Shown here piece by piece: positions 10,071 to 21,000 of a stretch of DNA of 64,000 bases. The stretch is from Diplonema japonicum (taxonomy: Eukaryota; Euglenozoa; Diplonemea; Diplonemida; Diplonemidae). The stretch is from contig OZ025652.1 of NCBI GenBank assembly GCA_964019335.1, forward strand, positions 62,001 to 126,000, read 5' to 3'. The translations under genes and the position numbers were made by a program. Below the pieces are notes generated by a model. It saw only the letters and a program-made list of their open reading frames with translations, ran no database searches and was not told the origin of the DNA. Each line of letters begins with the position of its first letter. Within the stretch, counting starts at the first letter, position 1.

Positions 10071-10348
10071 TTCTACCCTGTTTTGTGATCATGCGGTGTA
10101 CTGGTCAATAATATATATGGCTGTAAAGCCTTGAGCCAAGCATGCTATCGAGCTTAGCACACAGGTGCGAAGAATGAGGTGTTGTACAATTGAACCAACA
10201 GCGGAAAAAGCGGAAAAGGAAGAAAACCAAAGAAAGAGAGCGCGGAAAGGCGTAAAGGAAAGAAGCTTATGCAGCAGGGCTAGTACAATACCGATATGCT
10301 CATTTCCATCCTTGGGAAATGGGAGTGCTCCTTTCGGTAATGCAAGGT

Positions 10349-10812
10349 TTACATATCAGCAGCGGCGAGAAGAGGCGTGAGCCCAGGAGAGCTGCACGGC
10401 TGTTAATAGTTAACGTTGACAAGTGAACGAAGTTACATACCGTTTGGCTGCCCTGCGACATGGATTCTTGCAAAATGTGCAGCGCAGCTGCACGGCCTCC
10501 ACCTGAAGCAGTTCTCACAACATTAACTGCTTGAGGTGCTTTTTCGGAGCACAATACTAGTGCATTCAGCCAAGGCCTGTCGTTATCTGCACTCCTGTTG
10601 AGCATATCCAAGAACGGGCTCTTCATTTCATTTGGGGTCTCGACGGGTTCAGACCTTGGGCTTTTCGTCTCGCTCAGCCTCCTCACCCCTTCGTTCCCAG
10701 GCGGTAGCATCTGATCGTGGCATTCCGCCTGACTTTGCTTCCTCGTCCTCTGCCTGTCCAATATCCCATCCCGTTTCTCTTTCAGCTGCTCGATCTCGTT
10801 AGGTGTTTCCAT
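10349..10812 (-). CDS. Uncharacterised 140-aa protein
   Basis: Not recognised. Two exons, 10812-10441 and 10399-10349 (41-nt phase-0 intron with GTATGT donor and TTAACAG acceptor), give 140 aa. The first 60 residues are highly charged (NEIEQLKEKRDGILDRQRTR) and probably partly helical and partly disordered. The middle contains a possible folded helix pair (FLDMLNRSADNDRPWLNALV and a Gly-rich turn before ALHILQESM). Splicing replaces the unspliced read-through tail with the short end PGLTPLLAAADM. No signal peptide or membrane segment is seen. The ATG is preceded by TTTAATGCAG at 14 nt. The presence of a standard intron and a trans-splice-like site argues that it is a real gene. Confidence 0.6.
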
Positions 10813-10969
10813 GTGTATTATGAAAGCTGCATTAAATTAAAAAAGAACCGCGAAAATATAAGAACACTCATAACGGTCCATGTACACCGCAGGCCTCAAT
10901 AGTCTAAAAGGACAGATACTATTGGCAACTTGCGTGCGTCCGACGGGCAAGGGTGACAACACTGCCAGA

Positions 10970-11834
10970 TCATTTGGAGCCCTTCTTCTTGCGCTTTAGT
11001 TCGTCGTCCATATCAATGTCGAACTTACTGCCGTCCGACTGCAGGTGTGTGTGGTGTGTGTTGTCATACTGATTCCATCAGCTCTTTGCGCACGCTATTC
11101 TTTTGCGCTTCGATCATCCCTTGCAGTTCGTTCTCGCGTTTCTGTGGTGCATAAGATGGTGTACAGGGAGTACCTGTCTTTCTGCGTCAGCACGTCTTCC
11201 CTCGTTGGCCAATGAGTCCAGCTCCGTGATGACCTTGGAGCTGGCATCGTGCCACTTTGTAAGCGTATCTATCATTGCGTCGATATCGGCCGGCAGCACG
11301 TCCCTCCCAATCACGTCGGCGACTTCCACATTCCGCGCTGCCTGGTCCAGTTTTGCTTGCAGCAGGTTGTTAGTGATTGCGTCGATGACAGTGTCCTCCA
11401 GCACGCGCACGTCGCTGATGTCCAGTGACTCCGCCAAGTCATCGTATGTCAAGTTCCGCGACTTGCTCGCCTTTGACACAATGGTGAGCTGCCTCAGCTT
11501 GTCAAGCTGCGCAGGGGTCAGCTCAGGTAGCGTATCTCTTTTCTCTGTGGTGACTAACCCCGCGTCTTTACGCATACCTTTGTAGTCCAGATAAGTCCCG
11601 TATGTAAATATTGACAGCAAGTCATGCACAGGCTTCGTCTCTGCATCTTCACTCAGCTGTGTGTTTACTTGTTAATCTGAATCTCTCCTGCCACACCTGT
11701 TGGACAGTAGGAATGGCCAATAGCTCACCGTACACAAATACATTAGGTGCGGAAAGTGCTTCGTTGACCAACTGCGCCGTCGCCTTCCCTCGCGAGTTCT
11801 TCGCCATAATTGTGAAATAGCTTAAATCGCTCAT
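10970..11834 (-). CDS. CSN7: COP9 signalosome subunit 7 (CSN7)
   Basis: PCI-domain subunit of the COP9 signalosome, which removes NEDD8 from cullins. Five exons (11834-11697, 11656-11578, 11544-11174, 11141-11070 and 11038-10970) with introns of 40, 33, 32 and 31 nt give 242 aa. Diagnostic segments: APNVFVYGELLAIPTVQQ at the start, LLSIFTYGTYLDYKEKRDTL after splicing, LPELTPAQLDKLRQLTIVS, then LEDTVIDAITNNLLQAKLDQ and VADVIGRDVLPADIDAMI. These are the winged-helix PCI features of CSN7 rather than eIF3m. The C-terminus is a helix followed by an acidic/basic tail (DIDMDDELKRKKKGSK). The start at 11834 follows CGTTATCTCAG. Exon density (four introns in under 900 bp) is the highest in the window. 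Confidence 0.9.
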
Positions 11835-11984
11835 TTTAAATTTAGATGTGTACTGAGATAACGGTACGTAGGGGTGCACAAAATAACGGCCTGGATGTTA
11901 ATAATAAACAGCTGTAGTTCCTATTCGTGGTATCACCGGTGTCAGCATGAGGTAGCCAAACCACATGATCAAAGCAGAACTCAA

Positions 11985-14273
11985 TCAAATGGCTCTGCGA
12001 CCTGCCATTCCAAAATCGTCGTATTCGTCTGGCTCTGTCCCCATCGACAGCTCATCACTGGCTTTTCCTGCGTGAAGCGAGACCTCATGCCACTCCTGTC
12101 CATCCATTCCTGGCACGGACACCTGTGGCAGCCCATTGGGAGCAAAGTCCACAACTGTGCCACACTGCCATTCTTCATCTTCCATTCGTACATATACGCT
12201 CTGACCGTACTGGTATACAGGCTCTGGAGACGGCATGCCATCATCGGCTTCGTTTGGGATTATGTCTAGCCACCTGTGTGCTCCCGTGGTTGTCTTGACG
12301 TAAAACAAGCCGTAGTCAGATGCTAAAACCCCCCTAACGTAATCGTTATCGTCGTTGTCTCTCACGAGCACGCACTCGCCTGTCGGCTCTGTCTCATGCC
12401 ACACTTTCGTAGTGCCATCAGACAGCTCCACTTTTGTCGTAATCTTCTTTCCCTTTTTCTTGGAAAACACAACAGCACCTACCTTCCAGTTACCACCTTT
12501 GTTCCTCACCCTTACCATTTCATCTTTTCTGAAGACATGATCAGCGTACCGACTGAGTGCTTCTCCCACTGTGTCCAGTGCTGAGGCGGCATCCAGTGCT
12601 GAAGTGGCATCCCGTTCATCCTTCCCCATTGCGTCATCGCTGATGGAAACCTCTGATCCCATGGCCGCCTCCGACTCGACATCTGTAATAGGGGCTGTGG
12701 CCTTGTTCCCTGCGGCCCTCTCACGATTTTGCTGAACCTGTATTGCTGTCACGCCAAGCCCTGCTAAGCCTGCGGTCCCTATGAGTCCGGCTAACCGCTC
12801 AGTTTCATTTCCAGGCGTTTCAGGACTCCCCTTAGGTGTTACCACGTCTACCTTCTCTTTAGATCTTTTGCTTTTTGACACAACTGGCTGTGGCTGCAAG
12901 GTCGTGTCTACCGGAGTCGCTCCTTCAACCTTTCTTGCTACTCCAGTCCCCGCATTTCCGGTTTCCCATCCTGATTCAGCATTGCAGACGTCTTCATCTT
13001 CGTCATAGGGAAGCAGCTGCTCGTCCATCTCCTCGCATAGGGTGTCTTGCTTCTGCTTCTCTCTATTCTTTCTTGCCACAAAGAGAAGAAGATGTAAAAT
13101 GCAACACAACAGCAAACCAATGACAACTAACAGGATCGGAATGAGCGGGCTAGAGTCGTCATCCTGCTTGCTAGGGGTGTCTGCTGGCGATTGGTCGCTT
13201 GGTGTAATGACAGTAGTGGTCACCTCTTGAGTCTCGAATACCGACATAGTTACTGTCACCGTTCGGGTAACCCTCGATTGTGCTGAGGGGGCCTCTGCAA
13301 CGGGTGCCTGTGCTTTTGCCGAAGGCGCTTCTACTGGGGCCTGCGCTGGCGCTTCAGCTGGTATCCGCACCTCGAAAGGAGCCCCCACGTAGTCATATTC
13401 ACACAAGTGAGGGTATTTCTCTTGGCACATCCCGTCACACATAGAGCCGCTATTCGGACTGCACTCAGCAACACCGCTGCCTGTTATGTAGGCACAGGCG
13501 CCCGAATTATCAGGCCGGTTCATTTCCCACATTCCGGTAAATTGATTAGCGGTAGTGCCATCAGCCCACTCCCACACAGGTGGGTCAGGGTTCTTCCTTG
13601 TGAGTCCCACCCACAGCTCGTCGGTTATCGGCATGTTGTCGTGGACGTAAGTGGCTTCATCCTCAGACAGGATGGAGGCCAAGGTGGCGGTAGGCTCCAG
13701 CGTCTTGCAAGGGTCATCACCAAACGTTTGCTTAGTAATAGTTACTCTGAGACAGAGAAAACTGTTTTTGTTATAAGTCCAGCCTGGGTCGCAGGTGGGC
13801 TTTGGTTTATAGGAACAAAGGGAGAAATGTGTCTGCGTGCATTGTGCCTCACATAAATATGCGGTGGCGTGGCTGCAAGTGCCGCCAACGTACGCACAGT
13901 CACCTCCATTGGGGGTGGGCCTGAAGGGTGCCCAGAGGTTGAAGTTAGGTAATTGAGGGTTTGGGTTGTTAGAGCCTGACCAAATATACGGCAGGCCGTC
14001 TGTCCATTTCCATGCAGCGCGCAGAGGAATAAGTGTGTTGAGGCCCGTCCACACCTTGCCAGACTTGTCGATGAAGGCACCTAAGGCTTTTTGCGCAGCT
14101 TGATCATCTACCCTCGCCAGGATTGATCCACTCTTTAATCGTTCGCACGGGGCAGGACCCCAGCTGCCACTCGGTGCTATTCTCACGCACTTTCCTCTCC
14201 CGTCATATGTCCACTGCTTGTCACATTGCGCTGCGGCCACCACCGCAAGGCACAACAGAATAATACATCTCAT
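11985..14273 (-). CDS. Type I membrane protein: two C-type lectin domains, TM, cytoplasmic Tudor/SH3-like repeats
   Basis: Single exon, 762 aa. The start at 14273 gives a classic signal peptide (MRCIILLCLAVVAAAQC); the ATG at 14357 is rejected because a pyrimidine tract ending TTTTAG lies between. CTLD 1 (about residues 20-150) and CTLD 2 (about 155-300) show paired cysteines, W-x-G-L and WKWTDG/WEWADG motifs. The strict EPN/QPD calcium motif is not obvious, so sugar binding is uncertain. An Ala/Pro/Glu linker and a Thr-rich stalk (VTRTVTVTMSVFETQ) lead to a TM helix (PLIPILLVVIGLLLCCIL). The cytoplasmic part is unusually long, about 370 residues, and ends in repeats of a small beta module (MVRVRNKGGNWKVGAVVF; QSVYVRMEDEEWQCGTVVDF) resembling Tudor/SH3 barrels. 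Likely a surface recognition or adhesion receptor; ligand unknown. Confidence 0.8.
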   Translation of the reverse strand: MRCIILLCLAVVAAAQCDKQWTYDGRGKCVRIAPSGSWGPAPCERLKSGSILARVDDQAAQKALGAFIDKSGKVWTGLNTLIPLRAAWKWTDGLPYIWSGSNNPNPQLPNFNLWAPFRPTPNGGDCAYVGGTCSHATAYLCEAQCTQTHFSLCSYKPKPTCDPGWTYNKNSFLCLRVTITKQTFGDDPCKTLEPTATLASILSEDEATYVHDNMPITDELWVGLTRKNPDPPVWEWADGTTANQFTGMWEMNRPDNSGACAYITGSGVAECSPNSGSMCDGMCQEKYPHLCEYDYVGAPFEVRIPAEAPAQAPVEAPSAKAQAPVAEAPSAQSRVTRTVTVTMSVFETQEVTTTVITPSDQSPADTPSKQDDDSSPLIPILLVVIGLLLCCILHLLLFVARKNREKQKQDTLCEEMDEQLLPYDEDEDVCNAESGWETGNAGTGVARKVEGATPVDTTLQPQPVVSKSKRSKEKVDVVTPKGSPETPGNETERLAGLIGTAGLAGLGVTAIQVQQNRERAAGNKATAPITDVESEAAMGSEVSISDDAMGKDERDATSALDAASALDTVGEALSRYADHVFRKDEMVRVRNKGGNWKVGAVVFSKKKGKKITTKVELSDGTTKVWHETEPTGECVLVRDNDDNDYVRGVLASDYGLFYVKTTTGAHRWLDIIPNEADDGMPSPEPVYQYGQSVYVRMEDEEWQCGTVVDFAPNGLPQVSVPGMDGQEWHEVSLHAGKASDELSMGTEPDEYDDFGMAGRRAI

Positions 14274-14885
14274 AACTCTATTGGTTTTGTTGCGTTTCGT
14301 TACTAAAATACAAAAATAAAACTGCTTAAAAAGGAGAACCCCACCGGCTTCAGCCATACAAAACTAGTAACCCTCACTACCACGCTGTATCTCAAAGCGG
14401 GAAAGTTCTTTACCTGCCCACTTTTACTCCCCCCCCCCCCCCCCCGCTTCTTTTTAACCCATCTAGCTTCGTTCATGAAATGGAACCCCAAACTAACCTT
14501 TCTTTCCTATGTTTTCTTCTTTCCCTTTCTTTCCCCCCTCTTGTTTTTCCTTCTTGTCTGCCTCACTTCTTATTCTTTTGTTTTGTTTCATTTCTTTCCT
14601 ATTCATTCTTTATCTTTCTTTTTTCGTTTTCTTTGTTTCTTTTCTTTTTTAAATCTTCCTTTTTTCTTTCATTTTTGAAAAATAAACCAACGACTGCACC
14701 CCTTGCAATTCCAGGATACAGGGACAATCTTTCACGCAAAAAAATAAAATAAAATAAAATAAAATAAGGATACCAAAAGCCTGCATGTGCAGACCTTCTC
14801 CTTCATGATGGTGCCAGTAGATGTTATTTGGCATATTTGGCCCAGTGGTATTAAAAAAATGGGGGGGGGTAATAACAAATCTTTT
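14274..14885. other. Low-complexity spacer upstream of the lectin gene
   Basis: About 610 bp with a C run near 14430-14446 (G run on the sense strand), CT-rich stretches at 14500-14690, and an AAAAT pentanucleotide repeat at 14737-14766. The pyrimidine/purine strand bias continues up to the lectin trans-splice region. No gene seen. Confidence 0.5.
14737..14766. repeat. AAAAT pentanucleotide microsatellite
   Basis: About five to six AAAAT units in the spacer between the lectin and RRM/zinc-finger genes. Confidence 0.8.
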
Positions 14886-16705
14886 TTAGTTTCTCAAGAC
14901 CTGCTTCGGATGAATGATAGCATTTTGGCACTTCTCGTTGCAGAAAAAGGAGTTGCAGCACTTGCACAACTGTTTGTAGTCAGGTTATATATTTTATATT
15001 TCATACCAAAAATGACTTAAGGCCGCACGCAACACAAGGACCACCTCCCTTACCATTGAAGAACCCACCTTGGGGGTAATGTCTGTTGTGGTGTTGTCTT
15101 TGATGTCCGCCCTTGTAGCCGTGGTGATCTTCTCTGTGGCGCCTGCCGTGCATTCCAGGACCAGAAGCCGCCTTCTGCAACATGTCCAACACATTTGGGT
15201 CGCCGTCGTCGTGAGCATCGGCATGGTGCCCAGCGCCTTTGTGCCCTCTGTCGTGGTGGCCCTTGCCGCCCTCGTGACCCTTTCCGTTGTGGTAGTTCTG
15301 GTGATGTCTGCCCCGGCCCTTTCCAGCGTCCTTCGCCTTGAAGTCACTGGTCCTCTTGCGAATTGCATCTGACCAAGCCTTAGGGAGGTGTATCATGCTG
15401 AAGTCGGGCTGCACTGTATTGCAGTCCAAGCAGCACTGCACCCCAGGCGGATTGATGTTGCAGCAGTTCAAGCACGGCCATTTCGTCGCTTCGCAGTTCA
15501 GCAAATACACAGAAACAGGACGCTCGAACAGCATCCTCTTGTTGTTGAGGTGCAAGATGGCAAGCCGTACCGTGCGCAGCGTGAAGACGGACACGGTGCA
15601 CATGTCCTGACCCACCTCTACTTCCTTCACGATGCCGAATTCACTAAACGCCATTTGGAGTGCTTCACTCAGCTCACTTCCGTTGATGCCAAATGGATGT
15701 CCAGGCACCACAGCCAAGACAAACGGGAAAGTCCCTCGGTGCGCCCGTACTCGGTGTTGGGGCGATATCTGCTTCCCGTTTTCGTACTCCGCAGCCTGCT
15801 CCAATGCGTCGCTGTCTTCAAACACAACCTGTGCCTCAACAGTTCTGTCGCCGTCGACAGGCATCAGAAGGCGTATCTGGTTGATCTGTCCGTACCTAAG
15901 GAAAACCCTTCTTATCTGCTGGTCTGTGATCGACGATAGCAAGTTCATCACGATTAGGCAGTGAGGCACTGTATACATGCTGCGGGGTGCAGAGTCGGGC
16001 ATAAGGTCTTTCATCAGCTTAGCCAGCTCCCAACGTTTTGAGACAGTTGAAGGAGCCATTGTCAGGTCAGTCTCAGCCCATTCTTTGTCGGACTCTTCCT
16101 TTGTGTAGCCACACTTGTAAGCACTGCAGTTGGGTGTTATGCTCCTGTTTGTGTTGTGGCACAAAAAGCACCTCCAGTACTTCTCATCTCCGGGCTTGAC
16201 ACTGCACGGGGCAGCCGCAGAGTACATGCTTGGAGCCACCTTGATGTCCTCACCCTTAAACTGTGCGTTGAACTCGCCTCTTATCGCAGCCTCCGCTTCA
16301 GATGTGTGGCGGTACGTCACCATGCCGTGCTCGGATCCTTCAACACACCACACGCGGAGGGTCTTCCCATACTTGCTGAACTTCTCTCGTAGGTCTCTAA
16401 GAGTCACATCGGCAGCAAGCCCTTGCACAGATATGGTGATTGTTGAGCTCAGGGGGTGGAATGGCGACGTGTGGAAGGGGTTCATCCACATGGCATCATT
16501 GAACAGAACAGGTTGCCCTTGCGCCTGGGCGTTGGGCTGTGCAAGCTGCATGCCATTAAAATTCCCCTGCCCACCCTGCTGCCACCTCTGTTGTTTGTTG
16601 CTACGTTGTCTCTGGGGGTGAGGTGCTCACATGCTGTCCACATACCTGATCCCCGGTCTTCGGGTTCATATTTGCGTGAAACTGACGTTGGCTAGATGCA
16701 GCCAT
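14886..16705 (-). CDS. RNA-binding protein with RRMs, RanBP2-type zinc fingers and a C-terminal MYND-like finger
   Basis: Three exons (16705-16646, 16611-15007, 14969-14886; introns 34 and 37 nt) give 582 aa. A Gln/Gly-rich N-terminus is followed by a first RRM (ITISVQGLAADVTLRDLREK), a zinc finger of RanBP2 type (YWRCFLCHNTN...NCSAYKCG), a second RRM (LIVMNLLSSITDQQIRRVFL), a third RRM-like region and a second RanBP2-like finger (KWPCLNCCNI...CCLDCNTV). A His/Gly-rich stretch precedes the C-terminus. Splicing out the last intron completes a Cys cluster, CVACGLKSFLLCKCCNSFFC then NEKCQ...H, matching the MYND spacing. RanBP2 fingers and RRMs bind single-stranded RNA; a nuclear or cytoplasmic mRNA-regulatory role is likely in an organism relying on post-transcriptional control. 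Confidence 0.82.
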
Positions 16706-16817
16706 AACAATACGAGTACCTGTCAGTCCCTGCTCAGACCAATCACATCATGTGCCTACAGTGAAGAATTTGACATTTGCAATGTGTAAGGGAAAATACT
16801 ACAAATACTACACAGAA

Positions 16818-17870
16818 CTAGGATTCAAACGGTGTCTGAAGGTCGTAAGGGCGTGACGCTGACAGCTGCGGGATCTGTTCGAAACCCATGGATTGCAGCC
16901 GGTCAGATATTGTGTGCATAAGCTGCTTCATCGTAAGCACCGTTCTTGTGTATTGCAAAGCATAGAGAAGCGTTGTCGTGAGTGCGCCACCAGCACCCGA
17001 CGTCGCTGTGTGCTTCATCTCAACAAAAGCTTGGCCCACGTCCTTGATATCAGCTGAGGTCTGAGCATCTGCACACCCGGACAGAAGGATAGCATCGCAT
17101 TCTACGTAATTGCTCCTAGAGAACTGGTCACCCACCAGCTGCATCCTGCGGCCCTCGGCGGGGATTACGTAGAACGGCAAGTCCAGCACAGTGCCGCTGT
17201 GACAGCAGTCGAACACGGCGAACAGTCGGTTTCCTTTGGGTATCTTGCTAACGAAAATCTCTCGCAACATATCGTCAGAGAGCATTCCATGGGCTTGGCC
17301 GTCTTGCGGGGTTTTGAAATCCACAGGACATATGGTCTCATCAAGCCCATCGACCTCATCACCAGTCGTGTCTTTGATCTGTGAGCCGTGGCCTGAGAAG
17401 TGAAGCCATACGCGGTGGCCTTTTTTATCCTTAACACGGTCTAGCAGGTGGTAGAGACCGTTTATTATATTAACCTTTGTTGGTATGTATCTTGAGTCAC
17501 GCTGATCATCAGTTAAGCAGATGATGTAGTACCCGTGCAGGGACAGGTACTGCGCGACTCGTGTAACGTCATTGACGCAGCCATCGAGCTCGTACTTTGT
17601 GCCGTAGTAGTTCACCCCCATGAGAAGAGCATGACGTGTCTTATCCACCTCTGGGGGTGCCGTTGGGGGTAACGACACCATCGTCGGTCTCCATTGTTTC
17701 AACCTCTTATTATTATACCTCATGCTCGGTCTTCTCCCTCCTAACACCAACACCATGGCGGCTGCTCCCACTCCTGCCGCACCCGCACCCCCTACAACAG
17801 CCAATGCAGCCTCATCAGAGCACCCACAACACCCACAGCAGTCCACTAAGGAGCTTAAGGAATCCCCCAT
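16818..17870 (-). CDS. Metacaspase (type I, C14 family)
   Basis: Cysteine protease of clan CD that cleaves after Arg/Lys, usually calcium-dependent. Single exon, 350 aa. The catalytic His is H161 in HFSGHGSQ and the catalytic Cys is C223 in FDCCHSG; the acidic substrate pocket residues are represented by DEVDGLDETICPVD. The N-terminus (residues 1-70) is unusual: a Cys-rich patch (CCGCCGC) that could be acylated, then a small-residue hydrophobic segment (AALAVVGGAG...MVLVLGG) able to span or dip into a membrane, rather than the Pro/Gln-rich prodomain common in type I enzymes. There is no p10 insertion typical of type II. The ATG lies 6 nt after CGCACTCTAG. Processing and role (cell death, stress, recycling) cannot be read from the sequence. 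Confidence 0.9.
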   Translation of the reverse strand: MGDSLSSLVDCCGCCGCSDEAALAVVGGAGAAGVGAAAMVLVLGGRRPSMRYNNKRLKQWRPTMVSLPPTAPPEVDKTRHALLMGVNYYGTKYELDGCVNDVTRVAQYLSLHGYYIICLTDDQRDSRYIPTKVNIINGLYHLLDRVKDKKGHRVWLHFSGHGSQIKDTTGDEVDGLDETICPVDFKTPQDGQAHGMLSDDMLREIFVSKIPKGNRLFAVFDCCHSGTVLDLPFYVIPAEGRRMQLVGDQFSRSNYVECDAILLSGCADAQTSADIKDVGQAFVEMKHTATSGAGGALTTTLLYALQYTRTVLTMKQLMHTISDRLQSMGFEQIPQLSASRPYDLQTPFES

Positions 17871-18092
17871 ATTCCACTAGAGTGCGTTTAGCAGTTGGGT
17901 AATTTCTTATTTCAATAAAAATATGAAAAAATACAAGAAACATAATGGTGCTAAGAGAGGGACGCAAAGCTCTAGTATCTAGGTTCTAGTCGGTAAAACG
18001 GATAAGGAGAGTTGGAAATAAGAAATACTCCCGATTGTTAAATATGGCATGACATAGCATCCAATATGAATAAAAAGGTTCTAATCTAAATA

Positions 18093-21000
18093 TTAAACCC
18101 AGCCCGTTGAATTAACAGAAGGCTGCGTCTGGAGGGGGTTGTGGGCGAGGGAGATGGTGTTCAACGGGTTGAAGCTTTGAGGATTGTGGTTGAAGGAAGG
18201 TGGGATGCCGTCCTGAACGGTGCGTATGGACTCAGGTGTTTGGAATTTCTTGGCTGGAGGGAGCGGCAGTGGCTCAGAGGGCTCCTGCTCCTGCTCCTCC
18301 TGCAGCGGGAGGGAGGGGAGCGTTTTGACAGGTGTGACAGGTGTGGGTTGCACCTCTTCACGAACTGACACCTCGTTCTCAACAGCTTTCTCAACAGGCC
18401 GTGCCGTCATCTTGTAACACACCAACAACAAGATACAGCACACGATGAATAGTACACACACAAGCAAGATAGCAGCCCATGTTGGTAACCCAAGCACACT
18501 GCTGTCGTCATCGTCTCCACCTTGCACTGTGACAGTGGCAGTGCGTTCCTCGCAGACTGCCTTCATGTTCATGGCTTCCCCAATCAAAGGGTGCGCACAC
18601 GTACACTTAAAGGAACCATCAGCGCGTGTGTCGTCATCAGAACAAAGCTGGTCGCCGCAGCTACTGAGGCAGTCGTTTGGCGACGTGGTTGCACTTTGGA
18701 GCGGGAAGCCTGCTGCCGTTAGTGTCTTGTCCTGTGCACTTACTTCTCCAAGACGCGCTGCCATGCCGGTGTCACTGGCGTTGTGCGTCAGTAGACGCAG
18801 TGTCACATCTGTCGCCGTACTGCCCACAGCATCGTAGGCCTCGGACACGACGTACGGATCGGTCCAACCCTCTTGAGGAGTGCGGCTTGTCACCTCTAGG
18901 GACCCAGGCTTCATGAGCACATCCTGCGATGTCGACAAATCACTTTCAGCCGCCGCCGCAGCGTTCAGCCACTGCAGGCGCTGCTGAGACGTGCCGCCAA
19001 CGATCTCCACTTCGCCATTGCCAGTAGATGCTACAGCCAGGACCTTCCCGACGTGTGCCAGGGAAGCAGCGTTCCACACCAAAGAGCTAATCCGCAGGTT
19101 ACCTCTAGTCAAGGCCACCGCAGAGCGCTTGTTGATGGCAGTCATGAACGCAGTCAGGAACTTCTCTTCGCCATAGTCAGCTGGTAGCAGCAACAACGCA
19201 AAGCTACATGACGTAGAAAACACCTTATCGGATGCGAGTCCGAGAGAGTTCTTTACAGCTTCAAGGAAGGTGAGCTTTTGTAATATAAGTGCCTGACGGG
19301 CCATATTGATTCTCAATACAACTTTCGCATAGATCTCAGTAACGACGGGCGGTGTAGTTGTGCATGTTGCGACAGCTGCTGTTGCGAACCCTGTCAGAGG
19401 CGCACGACACACGCAACGCCAGTTATTCATAGCCGGGCTTGGATCAACGCAGTCCTGGTTGGCAGCGGTACATGTCTGGCCACTCACAGAGCACTCATTA
19501 GCAGGAATGCACGTTGCAGCAGCTTCGAAAGCACTTCCAGAAAGAGGAGCCAAACAGTCACATGACCACCCATTCCCTGCATCTCTGCACGCCTGACCTG
19601 ACGCTGTACAAGTCTTCGCGTTCGATGAGCAATCTCCTGAGTAAACGCACGTTGCCGGTGTTCCTTTTGCCTGCCCTTCTCCATTACCCAGGCATGTACA
19701 GTACCAGTTATTCACGCTAGCCTCTGCAGTGTTGCCGTCTGTGCATCGTTGGCCCACCTTTGTGCACACTGTGCCGTGTACAGTGCACTCATCGAAAGTG
19801 CATGTCGCTGGTGCCTTGCTACCAGGGCTGCCAGTTGCCGGTGTCACGCATTGGCAGCTCCATTCACCGTTCACTGTGCTATCAGCATCATGGCACGACT
19901 GGCCGGAGGCAGTGCAGATATGTGCATTTGCCGTGCAGTCATTTGCTGCATAAACACAGGTCGCAGCAGCAGCAATGGCAGTGCCTTCCGACGCGACGCA
20001 GCTGCATGTCCAGTCGTTGATAGCATCAGCAGTGTTGTTTGAATCACTGCATACTTGCCCAACATCCTGTGACAGTAAGATACTTAGTAAACAGACATAC
20101 CTTGCATGTCTGCCCGTGTCCTAGACACTCGTCCAGCCTACAAATTGCCGTCCCGTCATTCTCGTTGCCGAGCTGTGTGTGTGGTGGCAACAGTAATAAG
20201 ATTTAACGTACCTTGACTTGCGGCGGCACACACCCACAACTCCAAGTATTACCAGCCACAAAACAAGGCTGACCAGCGGCTGCACAAGTGGTTTGAGTGT
20301 CACAGATGTTACCACCATTGCATTTGGCGGCAGTCATAACTGCAGAGCCCGTCTGTGATCCCACACACATACACTTCCAGTCGTCTACGGAGTCAAGTGC
20401 AGTGTTAGGATCCATGCAAGCTTGTCCAACATCATTGCACACCTGTGCATTAGCTGGTGCAGTGCATTCGTCTAAGATACAGGTTGCAGGCGAAGCAACA
20501 GAAGATCCCTGAACACCTACACATAAGCACACCCAGTCCCCAATACTATCAGCATTGGTGTTCTTGTCCTTGCACGTCTGCCCTTTGGACTCACAGACCG
20601 TCTTGTGGATGGTACACTCGTCTAAGGTGCAATGTGCCGTTGTTGCAGTTGCGGTTCCAATAGCAGGCGGGATGCACACGCAACTCCAGTCGCCTATCCG
20701 AGAGAGGCCTGTGGGATCGTCGCAAGACTGCCCCACTGCTGCACAGGTGTGGGCATGTGTCTCACATTCAGCAACCTCGTTGCAAATAGCAGGCCTTCCC
20801 ATTGCAGAGCCTGATGCAGGTGAAACGCAATCGCACCGCCAGTCGTTACGGCTGTTGACGTCCATGTTCGTGTCGTAGCACACCTGACCACTGGCCTTGC
20901 AAATCGCACCAGATGTCAAGCACTCATCAAGGATGCAGTGCGCGAAGGACCCCACAGCACTGATGCCCGCCTCGGGAGCAACACACTGACACATCCAGTC

